DNA from: Triplophysa rosa | Taxonomy: Eukaryota; Chordata; Actinopteri; Cypriniformes; Nemacheilidae | Assembly (NCBI RefSeq): GCF_024868665.1 | Contig: NC_079910.1 | Span: forward strand, 11,713,048-11,777,047 | Reading direction: 5' to 3' | DNA: 64,000 nucleotides | In this document: piece by piece, positions 15,001 to 25,098 of the stretch | Layout: each line of letters starts with the position of its first letter | How positions within the stretch are numbered: position 1 is the first letter of the stretch | Position numbers and translations under genes: made by a program | Notes under the pieces: generated by a model | Databases searched by the model: none | Told to the model about the DNA's origin: nothing | What the model saw: only the letters and a program-made list of their open reading frames with translations

Positions 15001-18000
15001 AATCCCTGGCCGCCACCATGGCCCTGCTGAACCAGAAGAGGGCGGAGCTAAAGGAAGTGGAGGATCGCTTGGCCTCCCTGAAGAAGACTTTTGAGGACAA
15101 GACTGAAGAGAAAGCTCAACTGGAGTACCAAGTGGACCTCTGCGCTCGAAAGCTGGACAGAGCCGAGAAGCTTATCGGAGGTTTAGGAGGAGAAAAGACA
15201 AGGTTTGAGCCAAAAAAAGTCCTTAGTTGATATTTGTGCTGAAAGAACGTAATCTGAAGATGTTCCTGTGTTTCTACACAGATGGTCGCACGCAGCCGAC
15301 AGCCTTCAGCACACATATGATAACTTGACAGGCGATGTGCTAATATCTTCTGGAGTTATTGCTTACCTGGGAGCTTTTACTGCCAGCTTCCGCCACGAGT
15401 CTACCAAAACCTGGGTCAAGCTCTGCAAGGTATCGACCTTCTCTGTGAAGAATCGTGTGTCCACATATTCAGTGTTGTTAGTTCTTCATTGTTCTTGTTC
15501 TGCTCAGTCCAAGAAGATCCCGTCATCTGATGACTTCTCTCTGAGTAAGACACTCGGCGATCCGATTCTGATAAGGACCTGGAATATTGCCGGCCTGCCC
15601 ACAGACAGTTTCTCTGTTGACAATGGTGTTATAGTGAGCAACTCCAGAAGATGGTATGACTCGACCAAAGTGTTTGAAGCAAGCCGGTTGTCTTTAAAAT
15701 CCTTTAAAATGATCCTCCATGTTCTCTTTGCCAGGCCTTTGATGATTGATCCACAGGGTCAGGCCAACAAATGGGTGAAAAACTCTGAACGGGAGAATAA
15801 CCTGAACGTGATTAAGCTAACCGATGGAGATTTCATGAGAATGCTTGAGAACTGCATCCAGTTTGGTACTCCACTATTGCTGGAGAACGTAGGGGAAGAG
15901 CTGGACCCGTCCTTAGAGCCACTTCTGCTCAAACAAGTTTTCAAACAAGGTATGTCACTTACAACCTTGTGATATAAATGGCTGTTTTTACGTTTGTTTG
16001 GATTGCATGATTAATTTGACGGTCAATAAGAGGTTGAAAATCGATGTTTTCCTCACTGTAGGTGGGATGGACTGTATTAGATTGGGAGAGAGTGTGATCG
16101 AGTACTCCTCTGACTTCCGCTTTTACATCACCACGAAGCTGAGGAACCCTCATTATTTGCCTGAGTTGGCCACCAAAGTGTGCCTGCTTAACTTCATGAT
16201 CACCCCAGAGGGTCTTGAAGACCAGCTGCTTGGCATTGTGGTGGCAAAAGAAAGGTAACAAACCCACACTTGCATACTGTATATACAAGGTAAATGAATT
16301 GTCACATCCAAAACGGTCCATATTCCTCATAAATGGGCACATGAAAATTAAAATAAGATTACTATTTTGTGACTTATAAAGAGCCGTCCCTTCTTCATTT
16401 GTTGTGTATTATTGCTTCTGGGTTGCACAATTTAATTCACAGAAATCCTACAAAGTATGTTGTCTCTGAAAAACGTGTCTTTTTTGACACATCCATAACA
16501 CGTGAATTTTTCTCTCTTTAAATGAAAAAAAAACTTGTGCATAGACTGATATTTTTCTGATGTCTGGACTCTATCATCAGGGGTTTAGTAAAATATAAAC
16601 AGATGATTCAATATATTAGAAAAAAATACGTTCTCTGAGAATGTTTCGAGTTTTGACAGAAAATGATGCTGGAATTCCCATATAAACCAATAATCAACCA
16701 TCAATCGAATTTTGTAAACATTCACAATAATTTTGTAAAATATATTTTATAATATTTTAATAATATTAGAATAATATAATTTTTTTATTTCATGCTCAAA
16801 GTTTGCATTCTGATTCATCTCAGAGTTTAGGTCTTAGCTTGTATTAAAAAAAAAGAAATTTGTGTAGAGAAAGGTATTGTTAGAAATATTAGAAATTCAT
16901 AGCCATTTTACCATAAAACAATGCATATTATTTGTGCAAATATCTGTAAAGCCTCTTCAGCATACAGTACCACAACTTTCTCCACGTTCTTGTAAAAAAT
17001 GAATGCCATTTCTGCTCTGTTTTCTTTAGACCTGAACTAGAGAATGAACGGAATGCCCTGATCCTTCAGTCTGCAGCCAATAAGAAACAGCTTAAGGAGA
17101 TTGAGGACCAAATCCTTGAGACTCTGTCTTCAGAGGGCAACATCCTGGAGGACGAGAGGGCCATCCAGATCCTAGATGCTGCCAAGATCATGTCTAATGA
17201 GATTACTAAGAAACAGCAGGTTCTTAGCAGAGCTAGTCTAGATGACATTTTATTAACATCGCAGAAGTTTGTAGCTTGACCACCGTGCCCTTCTGGAAAA
17301 TTTCAGATCGCAGAGAAGACTGAGATTGAAATAGCTGAGTCGAGAGAAGGTTACAGACCCATTGCAACACACTCGTCCATCCTCTTCTTCAGTATCGCTG
17401 ATCTGGCCAACATCGACCCTATGTATCAATACTCTCTCAACTGGTTTGTCAACCTCTATGTCAACTCCATACAAGACAGGTGAGGAATAAATAATGCATG
17501 TGTGTATAAGAACCCTGATTTTACTGTTGTTTATTTGTGTATCGATCTGTGTTTTCCAGCTACAAATCAAAGATTCTAGAGAAGAGGCTCAAAAACCTGA
17601 ATAGTCACTTCACCTATAATCTGTACTGCAATGTGTGCCGGTCTCTTTTTGAGAAGGACAAACTTCTCTTCTCTTTCTTGCTTTGCTGTAACCTGCTGCT
17701 GTAAGTTGAAAACTCTGAATTCTAATACGGGATAAATCCACTGAGAGAAGACTTGAACAACATTGTGTATTATAACATGGTCTCTCATTTAATAAGGGCT
17801 AAGAAGGAGATAAAATACTCTGAATTTATGTTCCTGCTCACGGGTGGTGTGGGGCTACAGACCAAGGTCCCCAATCCTGACCCAACCTGGCTTCCAGACA
17901 AGAGCTGGGATGAGATCTGTAGAGCCAGTGATCTTCCAGCACTACAGGGCCTAAAGTATGAACTCTCTGCTTGCCACTTAAATATTTGCACGATAGATCC

Positions 18001-21000
18001 TGTGTACTTTTTGATATACAGTATCAACTTTTTTTTATAAAGGGAGAGTTTCATAAAGAGTCCTGAGAGTTTCCTGGCCATTTATGACAGCAAAGAGCCA
18101 TACAACACAGCTCTGCCAAAGCCTTGGTGTGATCAACTGAACGAGCTTCAGAAAATTATAATTTACAGATGCCTTCGACCTGATAAAGTGAGTAGCCTCA
18201 GGTCTAAAATGGACATTTCCTTATCATTGTCTTTTATGATGGAGTATAAGAGTCCCTGTGTGTGACTTCTGTTTATTCAATGTTTTTGTATTGTTTTAAA
18301 AAAAAAATTGAATTGTTTACAGATTGAGCCAGCAATCAGCAAGTTTGTAACTTATAAACTGGGAAAGAAATTTGTTGAATCTCCTCCGTTTGACCTCAGT
18401 AAGAGCTACGTTGACTCCAACTCCACTATTCCACTGATTTTTGTGCTGTCTCCTGGTGCGGACCCTATGGCTAGTAAGTGTTATTAAGCACTTTTAACTG
18501 TAAAGTTTTTCCAGGGTTTCTTGTTTTCAGTGTTTTCTGGTATGAGGTGCTGTTATATAGACAGTTTCAACTGCAACAACATAAACAAACGTTATGTGGC
18601 CCAAACTTAACTTCCTGTAGACCTCTGCAAAGAATAAATAACTGTTGAGTAGTTTTAATTAAATTCAATTTAATACAATTAATTTACAATCAAATATTAA
18701 TATTAATTCATATTAATATAAATTATATATAAAATAAATTGTTATATTATAACCAAACACAGACCAGAAGTTAACTTTGGGCCAGGCCCGTGCCTCCCAT
18801 GAAACCGTCTATATCTGAAAGAATACAACATGTAAGGATCCAAACGCAAGCAAACACTCTTTCCATTCTGGACAACACAAAAAAATACTTCATACTTTTA
18901 AAGAAATATTCAAATGTACCCATTCCACAATAAATAAGACACAGTAAAGTATATTGTAACAATGTTCGTATATAACGGAGGAAGGAGGCGGGAACCGGCG
19001 AACATTAAATAAACTTTTTAATACAATAACCAAACCAAAGTAAAAGGCCGGCAGTCGACCGTGAGGTGGCTTATGTCACAAACATAACTAAAACACATAA
19101 TGTCCAGGCCTGGTCCTCTCTCGTCGTGCCTTCCTGTCACTCCTCCTCTTATGCTTCCGGAGCTCCTCCGTGAGAGATGCGAGACCGGTGTAACGCACAG
19201 CTGACACTCATTATCACTCGCGCCACCGGCCTCGCTTCGTTCTCTCACGGCTCTCGTCACATGTACATTTTAAAATATAAATATGTATATTTTCTTATTG
19301 TGTTTTAAATGCTAAATATAAATGTTATTTTTTGTTTGAAAGCAGAAACTGTTCTTTCATTTGATTTATTGTATATTTATGTATTCATAGGAAAAATATT
19401 CTTCAGCATTAGTATTCTGTAGATATTTAAAAAAGGCTTGCAACAAGTTAATAATTTATTGTTTATGATACAAGTGTTTTTTTATACTACATCTCATTTG
19501 GTAGACTAGTTTTCATCTCATGTTATATTTCTAAGCGCTTGATGCACCTTCAAGCCTTCTTCACCTCTCCCTATTGGCACAGTTTTGTCCAGCACACCTA
19601 AGTAAAATACTTTTACATTCATTTTATAGGTCTGCTGAAATTCGCCAATGATATGAACATGGCTGGCTCCCAGTTTAAATCAATCTCTCTTGGACAAGGT
19701 CAGGGTCCCATAGCTGTGAAGATGATCCGCTCGGCCATGAAAGAGGGCACCTGGGTGTGCTTACAGAACTGTCACCTGGCCGTGTCCTGGATGTCCACTC
19801 TGGAAAAGATCTGCGAAGACCTCAGTCCAGATTCCTGCCATCCAGAGTTCCGTCTGTGGCTGACCAGCTATCCATCACCCATGGTACTTTGTTATATTGT
19901 GTTTTACCGCCCTTAACAGATTAAAGCGCGATAGCCAATATCATTGGATTGATGGTGAGTCTTGCTCTCAGTTTCCAGTGACCATCCTGCAGAATGGAGT
20001 GAAGATGACCAATGAGCCTCCCACTGGCTTGAGGTTAAACCTGTTACAGTCCTATCTTTCTGATCCTGTCTCTGACCCGGAGTTCTTCAGTGCGTGTCCT
20101 AACAAAGAGCTAGTAAGTCAAATCCTTCTGTCCGGTTGTATTGCATCTCCCTCATGTTTTGGATGTAATAGTAAATACCACTGACTTGTGTTGTGTAGGT
20201 CTGGGAAAAGCTGCTGTACGGAGTTTGCTTTTTCCATGCTCTTGTCCAGGAAAGGAAAAAGTTTGGCCCATTGGGATGGAACATTCCTTATGGATTTAAC
20301 GAGTCAGATCTGCGCATTAGCATCAGACAGCTGCAGGTAATGGACTGTGTATAGATTCAATTCTCCACGTAGCACTTTAGAGACAACACAGTCAGCTCTT
20401 GAACAAAAATCACACAAATAATGCAGTTCTGAAAAACAGTTGTTTTTTTACACTTATCCAAAATGACTAAGTACAAACAAGATATTCATTGTATCAGTTT
20501 GTGTGTTTCCTAAGAATCAAAATCATGACGTTGGTGTTGTTTCTTCTATGCTGTACCAACTGAACTATTGGAACTGCACATTAGTAAAAACATTTATAAT
20601 ACACAATTATTAGTAAATGAAAGTCCATTGATTTAATCTTTTTCTGTGCCGCAGCTCTTTGTGAACGAATACGAGGAAGTTCCTTTTGAGGCCATCACGT
20701 ATCTGACTGGAGAGTGTAACTATGGAGGGCGTGTGACAGATGACTGGGATCGTCGGCTGCTTATGACCATCCTTGCTGACTTTTACAATAAAGACATCAT
20801 TGAGAACCCACGCTACTCCTTTTCCCCCAGCGGCAATTATTACGCTCCTCCAAAGTCCATATATGAAGACTATGTCGAGTTTATTAAGGTACAGCTTTAT
20901 GCTTTATGAGAACTCTGATGAAACTAACACTGATAAACATGATTTAATGCATCGCATGTTCGACAGAACCTGCCTTCTACTCAGCACCCCGAGGTGTTTG

Positions 21001-23516
21001 GTATGCACGAGAACGTGGACATCTCCAAAGATCTTCAACAAACTAAACTGCTGTTTGATTCGCTGATCCTGACTCAGGGCGGTGGATCAAAGGGAGGAGG
21101 CAGTTCTGGAGGGGATAGTACTCTACTTGACATAGCTAATGACATACTGTCTAAAGTAACTAAACAATCATTTATCATATTATAAATGGTTTTAGGAAAA
21201 ATAATAGCTTGTCAAATGTGAGAAAATATGCTTTTTCAGAGAAGCAAATGATTTATTGAAACTCAGCTTTTGGTCATGTGCTGATAGCTTCCAGGTAACT
21301 TTGACATTGAATCAGCTCTCATCAAATTTCCTGTGCGGTATGAGGAAAGCATGAACACAGTGCTTGTGCAGGAGATGCAGCGATACAACAAGTGAGTTCA
21401 GATTTTGAAGTATATTACAGTGGGTTCCAAAAATCTTGGGTTTAAAACCAAAAAAAGGAAAATATCATGCAAAATGATGCAAAGTAAAATTTCGCTGCGG
21501 TCCTTCTGAAACCTCTTGTCTCCATTATTTCATGATTTTTATTTTTGTTATAAATCATTATTATTAGTCACCCTTTATGTTTTTCACTGGGTTTTGAAAA
21601 TATCTAACTAATGAACAGTATTACAAAGTGCTTGTCATATTTGACAACACACTATTTAATCGTTTAAAAAGAACAGTGTTTTTTCCATTTCCTGAAAAAC
21701 AGCAAATTTGTACATCCAAGGCTTCAGAAGGACAGCACCGATATTTAAGATGCTGCATTATTTTTAGGCCTTTATGAAATATAAGGAAATCTGTGACACT
21801 TAGCAGTGAACTAAAGGATATTTCCAACTATATTAAAATGTTTTTAGAAAAAGCAAATATATCAGTCACACTTTTCCTTCTGCTAATAATATAATTTGTA
21901 ACAAAAAAAAAAACATTTAAAACAATGCAACCTTTTCACTTCCGGTCTTGGTTTTAAAGCCCACTGTAGATACAATCCACATGTCACTGCTGTCCTTCTG
22001 AAACCATATCTACACATTTCATGATTTTTTGCAATAAATCATTACTATTACTCACCCTCTATGTTTGTCACTGGGTTTTGTAAATATAGTATTAGTATTA
22101 AGTAAATAGTATTAAAAAGCGCCTGTCAACTTTGACAACAAAGTGTTTAATCATTTTAAAAGTGCAGTGTTTTTTTTTCATTTCCGGAAAAACAGCGACA
22201 TCGGGGGCGACAATATGTAAATAGGTGTCTGAAACAGCATGATTATATTCTAACATTGTTCTCTGTGTTCTCTTCCATCAGTCTGAGTGGCATTATACGT
22301 GTGAGTCTGCAGAACCTAATAAAGGCCATTAAGGGGCTGGTAGTGATGGATGCAGAGCTGGAGGCTGTAGCTGGCAGTCTGCTGGTGGGAAAAGTGCCAG
22401 AAAAATGGGCCAAATGCTCCTATCTCAGTCTCAAGCCACTGGGCAGCTATGTCACTGACTTCCTAGCCCGACTCAAATTTCTGCAGGTCAGTGACCTCAC
22501 CTGTATAAAGAATACATTAAACAATTGTTAAAGGTCCATTGTGTAGTTTTTTTGGATGATCTATTGACAGAAATGCAATATAATATACATAACTATGTCT
22601 TCAGAGGTGTATAAAGACCGTATATAACGAAGCGTTATGTTTTTATTACCTTAGAATGAGTTATTTCTATCTATACACCGCAGGTCCCCTCACACGGAAG
22701 GCGCCATGTTGTTTCTACAGTAGCCCTAAACGTCTGTCTGTTGTTCATTTTTCTTACAGGAGTGGTACGACACACACAAGCCCCACGTGTTCTGGCTGTC
22801 TGGGTTTTTCTTTACTCAGGCATTCATTACAGGTGGCTTACAGAATTATGCCAGGAAATACTCCATCCCTATTGACCTTCTTGGCTTTAATTATGAGGTA
22901 TTCTTTGCAGAAACTGCATTCTTAATAGGAGATGAAATTGAGGGCTGATTGGTGCTTTTTATTGCCTCAGGTTTTGCCTTTTGACACTGCAAACTCTTCT
23001 CCTGAAGATGGGGTTTACATTCATGGCCTTTTCCTCGATGGAGCTCGTTGGGATAGAAAAAGGCAAGACACATCGGAATATAAAAAACTCCATTTCACCT
23101 GAAATAAATTGTGAAATATTTTTAAGCCATTACCTATTATTTGTGTTTTTCCTTTCAGTGGAGTTTTGGCTGAACAATATCCCAAAGTTCTATTTGACGC
23201 AGTTCCTATCATATGGATCAAACCAGGTTTGTGAATAAATCAATGTCATAGGAGGATTATTGATTAAATTCACTCAGTTTTCCAGTTCCGTTATTCAGTG
23301 ACGTTTCCTAACCTGTTTTTAGTTGACAAGAGGGTAATGGAACAGCCCCACAACATCTATGTGTGTCCCCTCTACAAGACCAGTGAACGAAAAGGGACAC
23401 TGTCCACCACCGGCCATTCCACAAACTTTGTCATCAGCATGATGCTCCCTACCAGCAAGCGCCCTCAGCACTGGATCAAAAGAGGCGTGGCCTTACTCTG
23501 TCAACTGGATGATTGA
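1..23516 (+). CDS. dnah12: Axonemal dynein heavy chain 12, 3' part (63 exons, N-terminus outside window)
   Basis: This is a motor subunit of the inner dynein arms of cilia and flagella; it hydrolyses ATP to slide doublet microtubules. Sixty-three exons could be joined with every junction in phase, giving 3,531 residues and ending in a TGA at 23514-23516. The order seen is tail/linker, four P-loops (AAA1-AAA4), stalk with microtubule-binding tip, AAA5, AAA6 and a C-terminal domain ending in HSTNFVISM and a short tail. The module entries below give exon coordinates. All introns use GT-AG except two GC-AG introns (8131-8266 and 23063-23158). The reading frame is open at base 1, so perhaps a few hundred N-terminal residues lie to the left. 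DNAH12 is chosen over the close paralogues DNAH7 and DNAH3 mainly because asb14 and tasor follow, as in mammals; the dynein identity itself is certain. Confidence 0.9.
1765..1940. repeat. Dispersed repeat fragment A1 in dnah12 intron
   Basis: It contains GGAAGTCAATGGGGTCC and CCAACATTCTTCAAAA, words shared with fragments at 5345-5460 and 24641-24853, so all three belong to one family. It lies inside the 1441-2176 intron. Confidence 0.6.
5345..5460. repeat. Dispersed repeat fragment A2 in dnah12 intron
   Basis: Partial copy of the same family as A1, recognised by ACAATGGAAGTCAATGGAGG and CTTCAAAATATCTTCTTTTG, within the 5273-5533 intron, ending about 75 bases before the acceptor. Confidence 0.6.
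5871..7210 (+). other. dnah12: dnah12 module: AAA1, the main ATPase site
   Basis: Exons 5871-6023, 6236-6475, 6564-6809, 6896-7015 and 7101-7210. AAA1 is the ATP-hydrolysing site that drives motility. The first exon carries the P-loop [10 protein letters not shown], and the second carries the Walker B stretch CFDEFNRI followed by the sensor-like [18 protein letters not shown]. Both motifs are intact and match the AAA1 signatures of axonemal dyneins very closely. The large intron after 7210 (7211-7727) contains a MITE-like repeat. Confidence 0.9.
7305..7695. mobile_element. MITE B copy 1, in dnah12 intron
   Basis: It shares long stretches in the same order with 55997-56462, including CCAGTCCAGTGT, TTGAATTTC, GAAAGACTGA, ATTTTCTGCAAATA, TTTGAAATTTGG and GAATGGTCT. 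It fills most of the 7211-7727 intron and ends about 30 bases before the acceptor. Confidence 0.75.
7728..9338 (+). other. dnah12: dnah12 module: AAA2, with a GC-AG intron
   Basis: Exons 7728-7911, 7990-8130, 8267-8350, 8458-8646, 8806-8925 and 9156-9338. The P-loop reads GEPFAGKT and the Walker B region reads [28 protein letters not shown] in exon 8458-8646 is the standard AAA2 signature. AAA2 binds ATP structurally in dyneins. The intron after 8130 begins GCAAGT, not GT, after an exon end of AAAAAG; this is the consensus for the rare GC-AG class. Intron 8926-9155 holds a short repeat with inverted ends. Confidence 0.87.
8957..9106. mobile_element. Short GC-rich MITE in dnah12 intron
   Basis: CAGGGGCGGTTCTAAG at the left and TAGCGCCGCCCCTG at the right form inverted ends around about 150 bp. 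It lies within the 8926-9155 intron and takes up most of it. Confidence 0.7.
9421..11245 (+). other. dnah12: dnah12 module: AAA3, regulatory nucleotide site
   Basis: Exons 9421-9572, 9843-9981, 10088-10254, 10343-10598, 10684-10983 and 11067-11245. The P-loop is GPTGTGKS, the Walker B stretch is [11 protein letters not shown], and [12 protein letters not shown] with [10 protein letters not shown] forms the sensor I region. All are conserved, so AAA3 should bind and hydrolyse nucleotide and gate the motor, as known for other dyneins. The following exons are the helical lid between AAA3 and AAA4. Confidence 0.88.
11345..12420 (+). other. dnah12: dnah12 module: AAA4
   Basis: Exons 11345-11537, 11625-11786, 11861-12055 and 12287-12420. 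The P-loop variant GVGGSGRQS is typical of AAA4 of axonemal dyneins. [20 protein letters not shown] occupies the Walker B position, and [20 protein letters not shown] is the strongly conserved sensor segment before the stalk. The intron that follows (12421-12924) contains a full inverted-repeat MITE. Confidence 0.88.
12487..12887. mobile_element. Long-palindrome MITE in dnah12 intron
   Basis: The element starts TTAAAGAGACAGTTCACCC and ends GGGTGAACTTTTCCTTTAA. Much of the two halves are inverted copies of each other, for example GAGTTGTTTCAAATCTG against CAGATTTGAAACAACTTGA. It could fold into a long hairpin in the pre-mRNA. Related copies lie at about 42400-42764 and 62413-62540. Confidence 0.8.
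13230..13295 (+). repeat. SINE/LINE tail fragment in dnah12 intron
   Basis: GTAAGTTGCTTTGGAGAAAAGTGTCTGCTAACTG followed by AATTGTAAATGTAAA is the tail shared by many fish short elements. The reverse complement of the same tail is seen at 43905-43950. Confidence 0.7.
13830..14230. repeat. Probable dispersed repeat in dnah12 intron 13687-14351
   Basis: The segment has words often seen in fish repeats (TGCCACCTAGTGGTCAAAC, GCCGGGGCTTGACCCTGTAATGGCTGCTTGCAGC) but no clear ends. It may be one or two fragments. Confidence 0.35.
15282..17479 (+). other. dnah12: dnah12 module: AAA5
   Basis: Exons 15282-15429, 15508-15653, 15735-15949, 16062-16254, 17030-17219 and 17307-17479. Diagnostic segments are [28 protein letters not shown] and [17 protein letters not shown], the last spanning the 15653/15735 junction. 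The strut helices follow ([19 protein letters not shown]). AAA5 has no catalytic P-loop, as expected. The 16255-17029 intron is very AT-rich and shows no recognisable element. Confidence 0.87.
18956..19262. mobile_element. Dispersed GC-rich repeat in dnah12 intron
   Basis: This compact block begins TGTAACAATG and ends CTCTCGTCACA, and contains GGAGGAAGGAGGCGGGAACC, AAATAAACTTTTTAATACAA and CACAGCTGACACTCATTATC. It is far richer in GC than the intron around it (18474-19629). The inverted TGT...ACA ends could mean a solo LTR or a DNA element; I cannot decide. Confidence 0.6.
20440..20582 (-). repeat. tRNA-derived SINE fragment, reverse orientation
   Basis: On the minus strand it reads a degenerate tRNA-like A-box region (the plus strand shows GCTGTACCAACTGAACTATTGG), with the SINE tail CTTATCCAAAATGACTAAGTA at the other side. 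It lies in the 20337-20654 intron. Confidence 0.6.
21417..21967. mobile_element. MITE C with TACAGTGGG-type ends, in dnah12 intron
   Basis: The left end CAGTGGGTTCCAAAAATCTTGGGTTTAAAACCAA and the right end TTGGTTTTAAAGCCCACTGTA are inverted copies. The 550-bp element lies in the 21392-22281 intron. A second partial copy of its interior follows directly. Confidence 0.7.
21985..22200. repeat. Second partial copy of MITE C interior
   Basis: CTGTCCTTCTGAAACC, CATTTCATGATTTTT, CACTGGGTTTTGTAAATAT and CATTTCCGGAAAAACAGC repeat, in the same order and orientation, what is seen at about 21500-21705. Confidence 0.75.
22533..22745. repeat. Dispersed repeat in dnah12 intron
   Basis: It starts AAAGGTCCATTGTGTAGTTT and includes TTTGGATGATCTATTGACAG and GGAAGGCGCCATGTTGTTTC, words familiar from cyprinid dispersed repeats. 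It occupies most of the 22487-22759 intron. Confidence 0.55.
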
Positions 23517-23637
23517 CACTTAACCTTTTGCCTTCTAAACCAGCACTTTATCATTATATTGCTCTCATGTGTGATTTTGTAATATTCCACTTTTTAACCA
23601 CTTCCATTTAAATCTGCAATATAAAATGTTTTGAAAA

Positions 23638-23655
23638 AATAAAATGCAAAATAAA
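23638..23655 (+). terminator. dnah12: dnah12 polyadenylation signals (two AATAAA)
   Basis: AATAAA occurs at 23638-23643 and again at 23650-23655, about 120 bases after the stop codon, the expected place for a short 3' UTR. Confidence 0.6.
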
Positions 23656-24640
23656 GTATGTTTACGAAAATGCCAGAACCCCCCCCCAATCTGCAAATTC
23701 ACGTGATTGGTTGAGCCAGTGTTGCTATGTAGCGCTGTGCAGAAGCTCAGATAAATAGAGCAATGTTTTGAATCGCCACAGTGTTTACACTTGTCAGGGA
23801 AATGAACCTGCAGATGACTTCCTAATAGTTTTCTAAGCATATTAAGTGCTGCATAGTAGAAAACCCATTACCGTGGAAAACATCACACACTTAAGCTATA
23901 ATGTGTGTCTCAGGTGGGAAAGCTTTTCTTTAATCAATGCACAGCTTCCTGTTTCTCTGAAGTCACAGGTGTTTTTCATATCAATATATATATAATATAT
24001 CAAATAACCACTGTAGACTGCAAAAAATTGGCCCATTGCATGTTTTTTTTCTAGGACCATGGAATGGGAAGATCATTAATTCCCATGTCAGCTGTCTGGT
24101 TGGGTAATATTGCCGGACGGAGTGACATGTTGTGGGTCAAAGCCAGGTGTTGGTTGGCTGGCCGGGCCCTGTGAGTGTATATTTTTAACTGTAAGGATAA
24201 AAATAGTTGTGAGAGAGTAAAGCATTTAAAAACACCGTACAACCGCCACGAAAACCCTGTTGCCTCAAGGTAGTGCATTTGTCTTTGAATTTAAGCATAG
24301 CCTATCTAAATCAATTCCTAGATAGTGTGTTTCCTAGAGCTCTGGAATTGTGCATGAGATGAAGGGTTGCATGTGTTAAAGACTTCCGTAGTCATTGAAA
24401 GACCTTTTGATTTCATTGCATTCCCATAGTTTTTATGAATTATACTGTGATGTTTTGGCTTTTCTTTTACTATTAACCTGAGCAATCCATTGGATCGGCC
24501 CACATGGATTTTATTGCAACTTTTCTTGTAATCCAAACCAGCACGATAGAAACTAGAGCATATATTTTCAGCTTTAACACATGGCTAATGCAAATAACCT
24601 GTGGCATGCGTGTAAAGGAAAGCACATTATTAGGAACCTA

Positions 24641-24853
24641 AAAGGGATAGTTCACCCCAAAATAAAAATTCTGTCATCATTTATTCACTTTTAAAACATG
24701 TATGTGACTCTTTCTTCTGTGGTACACAAAAGAAGATATTTAGAGAAATGTCTCTAGTGGTTTTGTGTCTATACAATGGAAGTCAATGGGGTCCAGTGTT
24801 ATTTGGTTACCAACATACTTCTTAAAATAATTTTGGGTGAACTATCCCTTTAA
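24641..24853. mobile_element. MITE-like repeat A3 with inverted ends
   Basis: The left end AAAGGGATAGTTCACCCCA and the right end TTTTGGGTGAACTATCCCTTT are inverted copies, giving terminal inverted repeats of about 20 bp. The interior carries the shared word ACAATGGAAGTCAATGGGG. It is the most complete copy of this family in the window. Confidence 0.75.
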
Positions 24854-25098
24854 TAATAATAATTCCATTAGCCAAACAAGCGTGCAATGTGTTTTCATAA
24901 GACCAGTCTATACAATAACTGGAAAATCCTTCACTACAAAATATAAATGGAGATTTTATTTAGAAAAAATATATAATAATAAACTAAAATCACATATTGT
25001 AAAGACACGACTCTGTCCTCACAATACACTACTTCTAGAAAACCATTTGCTTTTGTGTCTGCTGTTTTGGTTATCAAATAAGAGTGTGTTCCAGAAAC

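Larger units (their letters stand above)
12925..15202 (+). other. dnah12: dnah12 module: stalk coiled coil and microtubule-binding domain
   Basis: Exons 12925-13087, 13353-13433, 13510-13686, 14352-14483, 14563-14652, 14731-14871 and 14961-15202. The first exons carry the ascending coiled coil (heptad-rich, for example [14 protein letters not shown]). The middle exons carry the globular microtubule-binding tip, with [17 protein letters not shown] and the [12 protein letters not shown] segment. The last exon carries the descending coiled coil ([19 protein letters not shown]). The stalk couples ATPase state to microtubule affinity. The tip is a short-loop type, without the large flap seen in some outer-arm chains. 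Confidence 0.87.
17560..23516 (+). other. dnah12: dnah12 module: AAA6 and C-terminal domain, ending at the stop codon
   Basis: Exons 17560-17700, 17797-17955, 18043-18187, 18323-18473, 19630-19883, 19972-20112, 20199-20336, 20655-20888, 20967-21155, 21288-21391, 22282-22486, 22760-22897, 22971-23062, 23159-23226 and 23323-23516. AAA6 is marked by [25 protein letters not shown] and [11 protein letters not shown]. The C-terminal domain is marked by [18 protein letters not shown] and the [21 protein letters not shown] stretch. A glycine/serine-rich loop lies at about 21079-21117. The exon start at 21288 follows TAG, not the nearer CAG at 21294, because only that choice keeps the frame (LPGNFDIE). 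Intron 23063-23158 starts with GC. The stop is TGA at 23514-23516. Confidence 0.88.
23517..25098. other. dnah12-asb14 intergenic region
   Basis: About 1.6 kb between the dnah12 stop and the asb14 start. It holds the dnah12 3' UTR with two AATAAA hexamers near 23638 and 23650, a run of ten C at about 23680, an AT-rich stretch, and a repeat with inverted ends at 24641-24853. The asb14 promoter must lie in the last part; no TATA box or other clear site could be picked. No open frame here resembles a known protein. Confidence 0.6.

Noticed and set aside
20509..20582. tRNA gene on the minus strand
   Set aside because: Only a degenerate A-box-like segment is present and no full cloverleaf; it fits a SINE.
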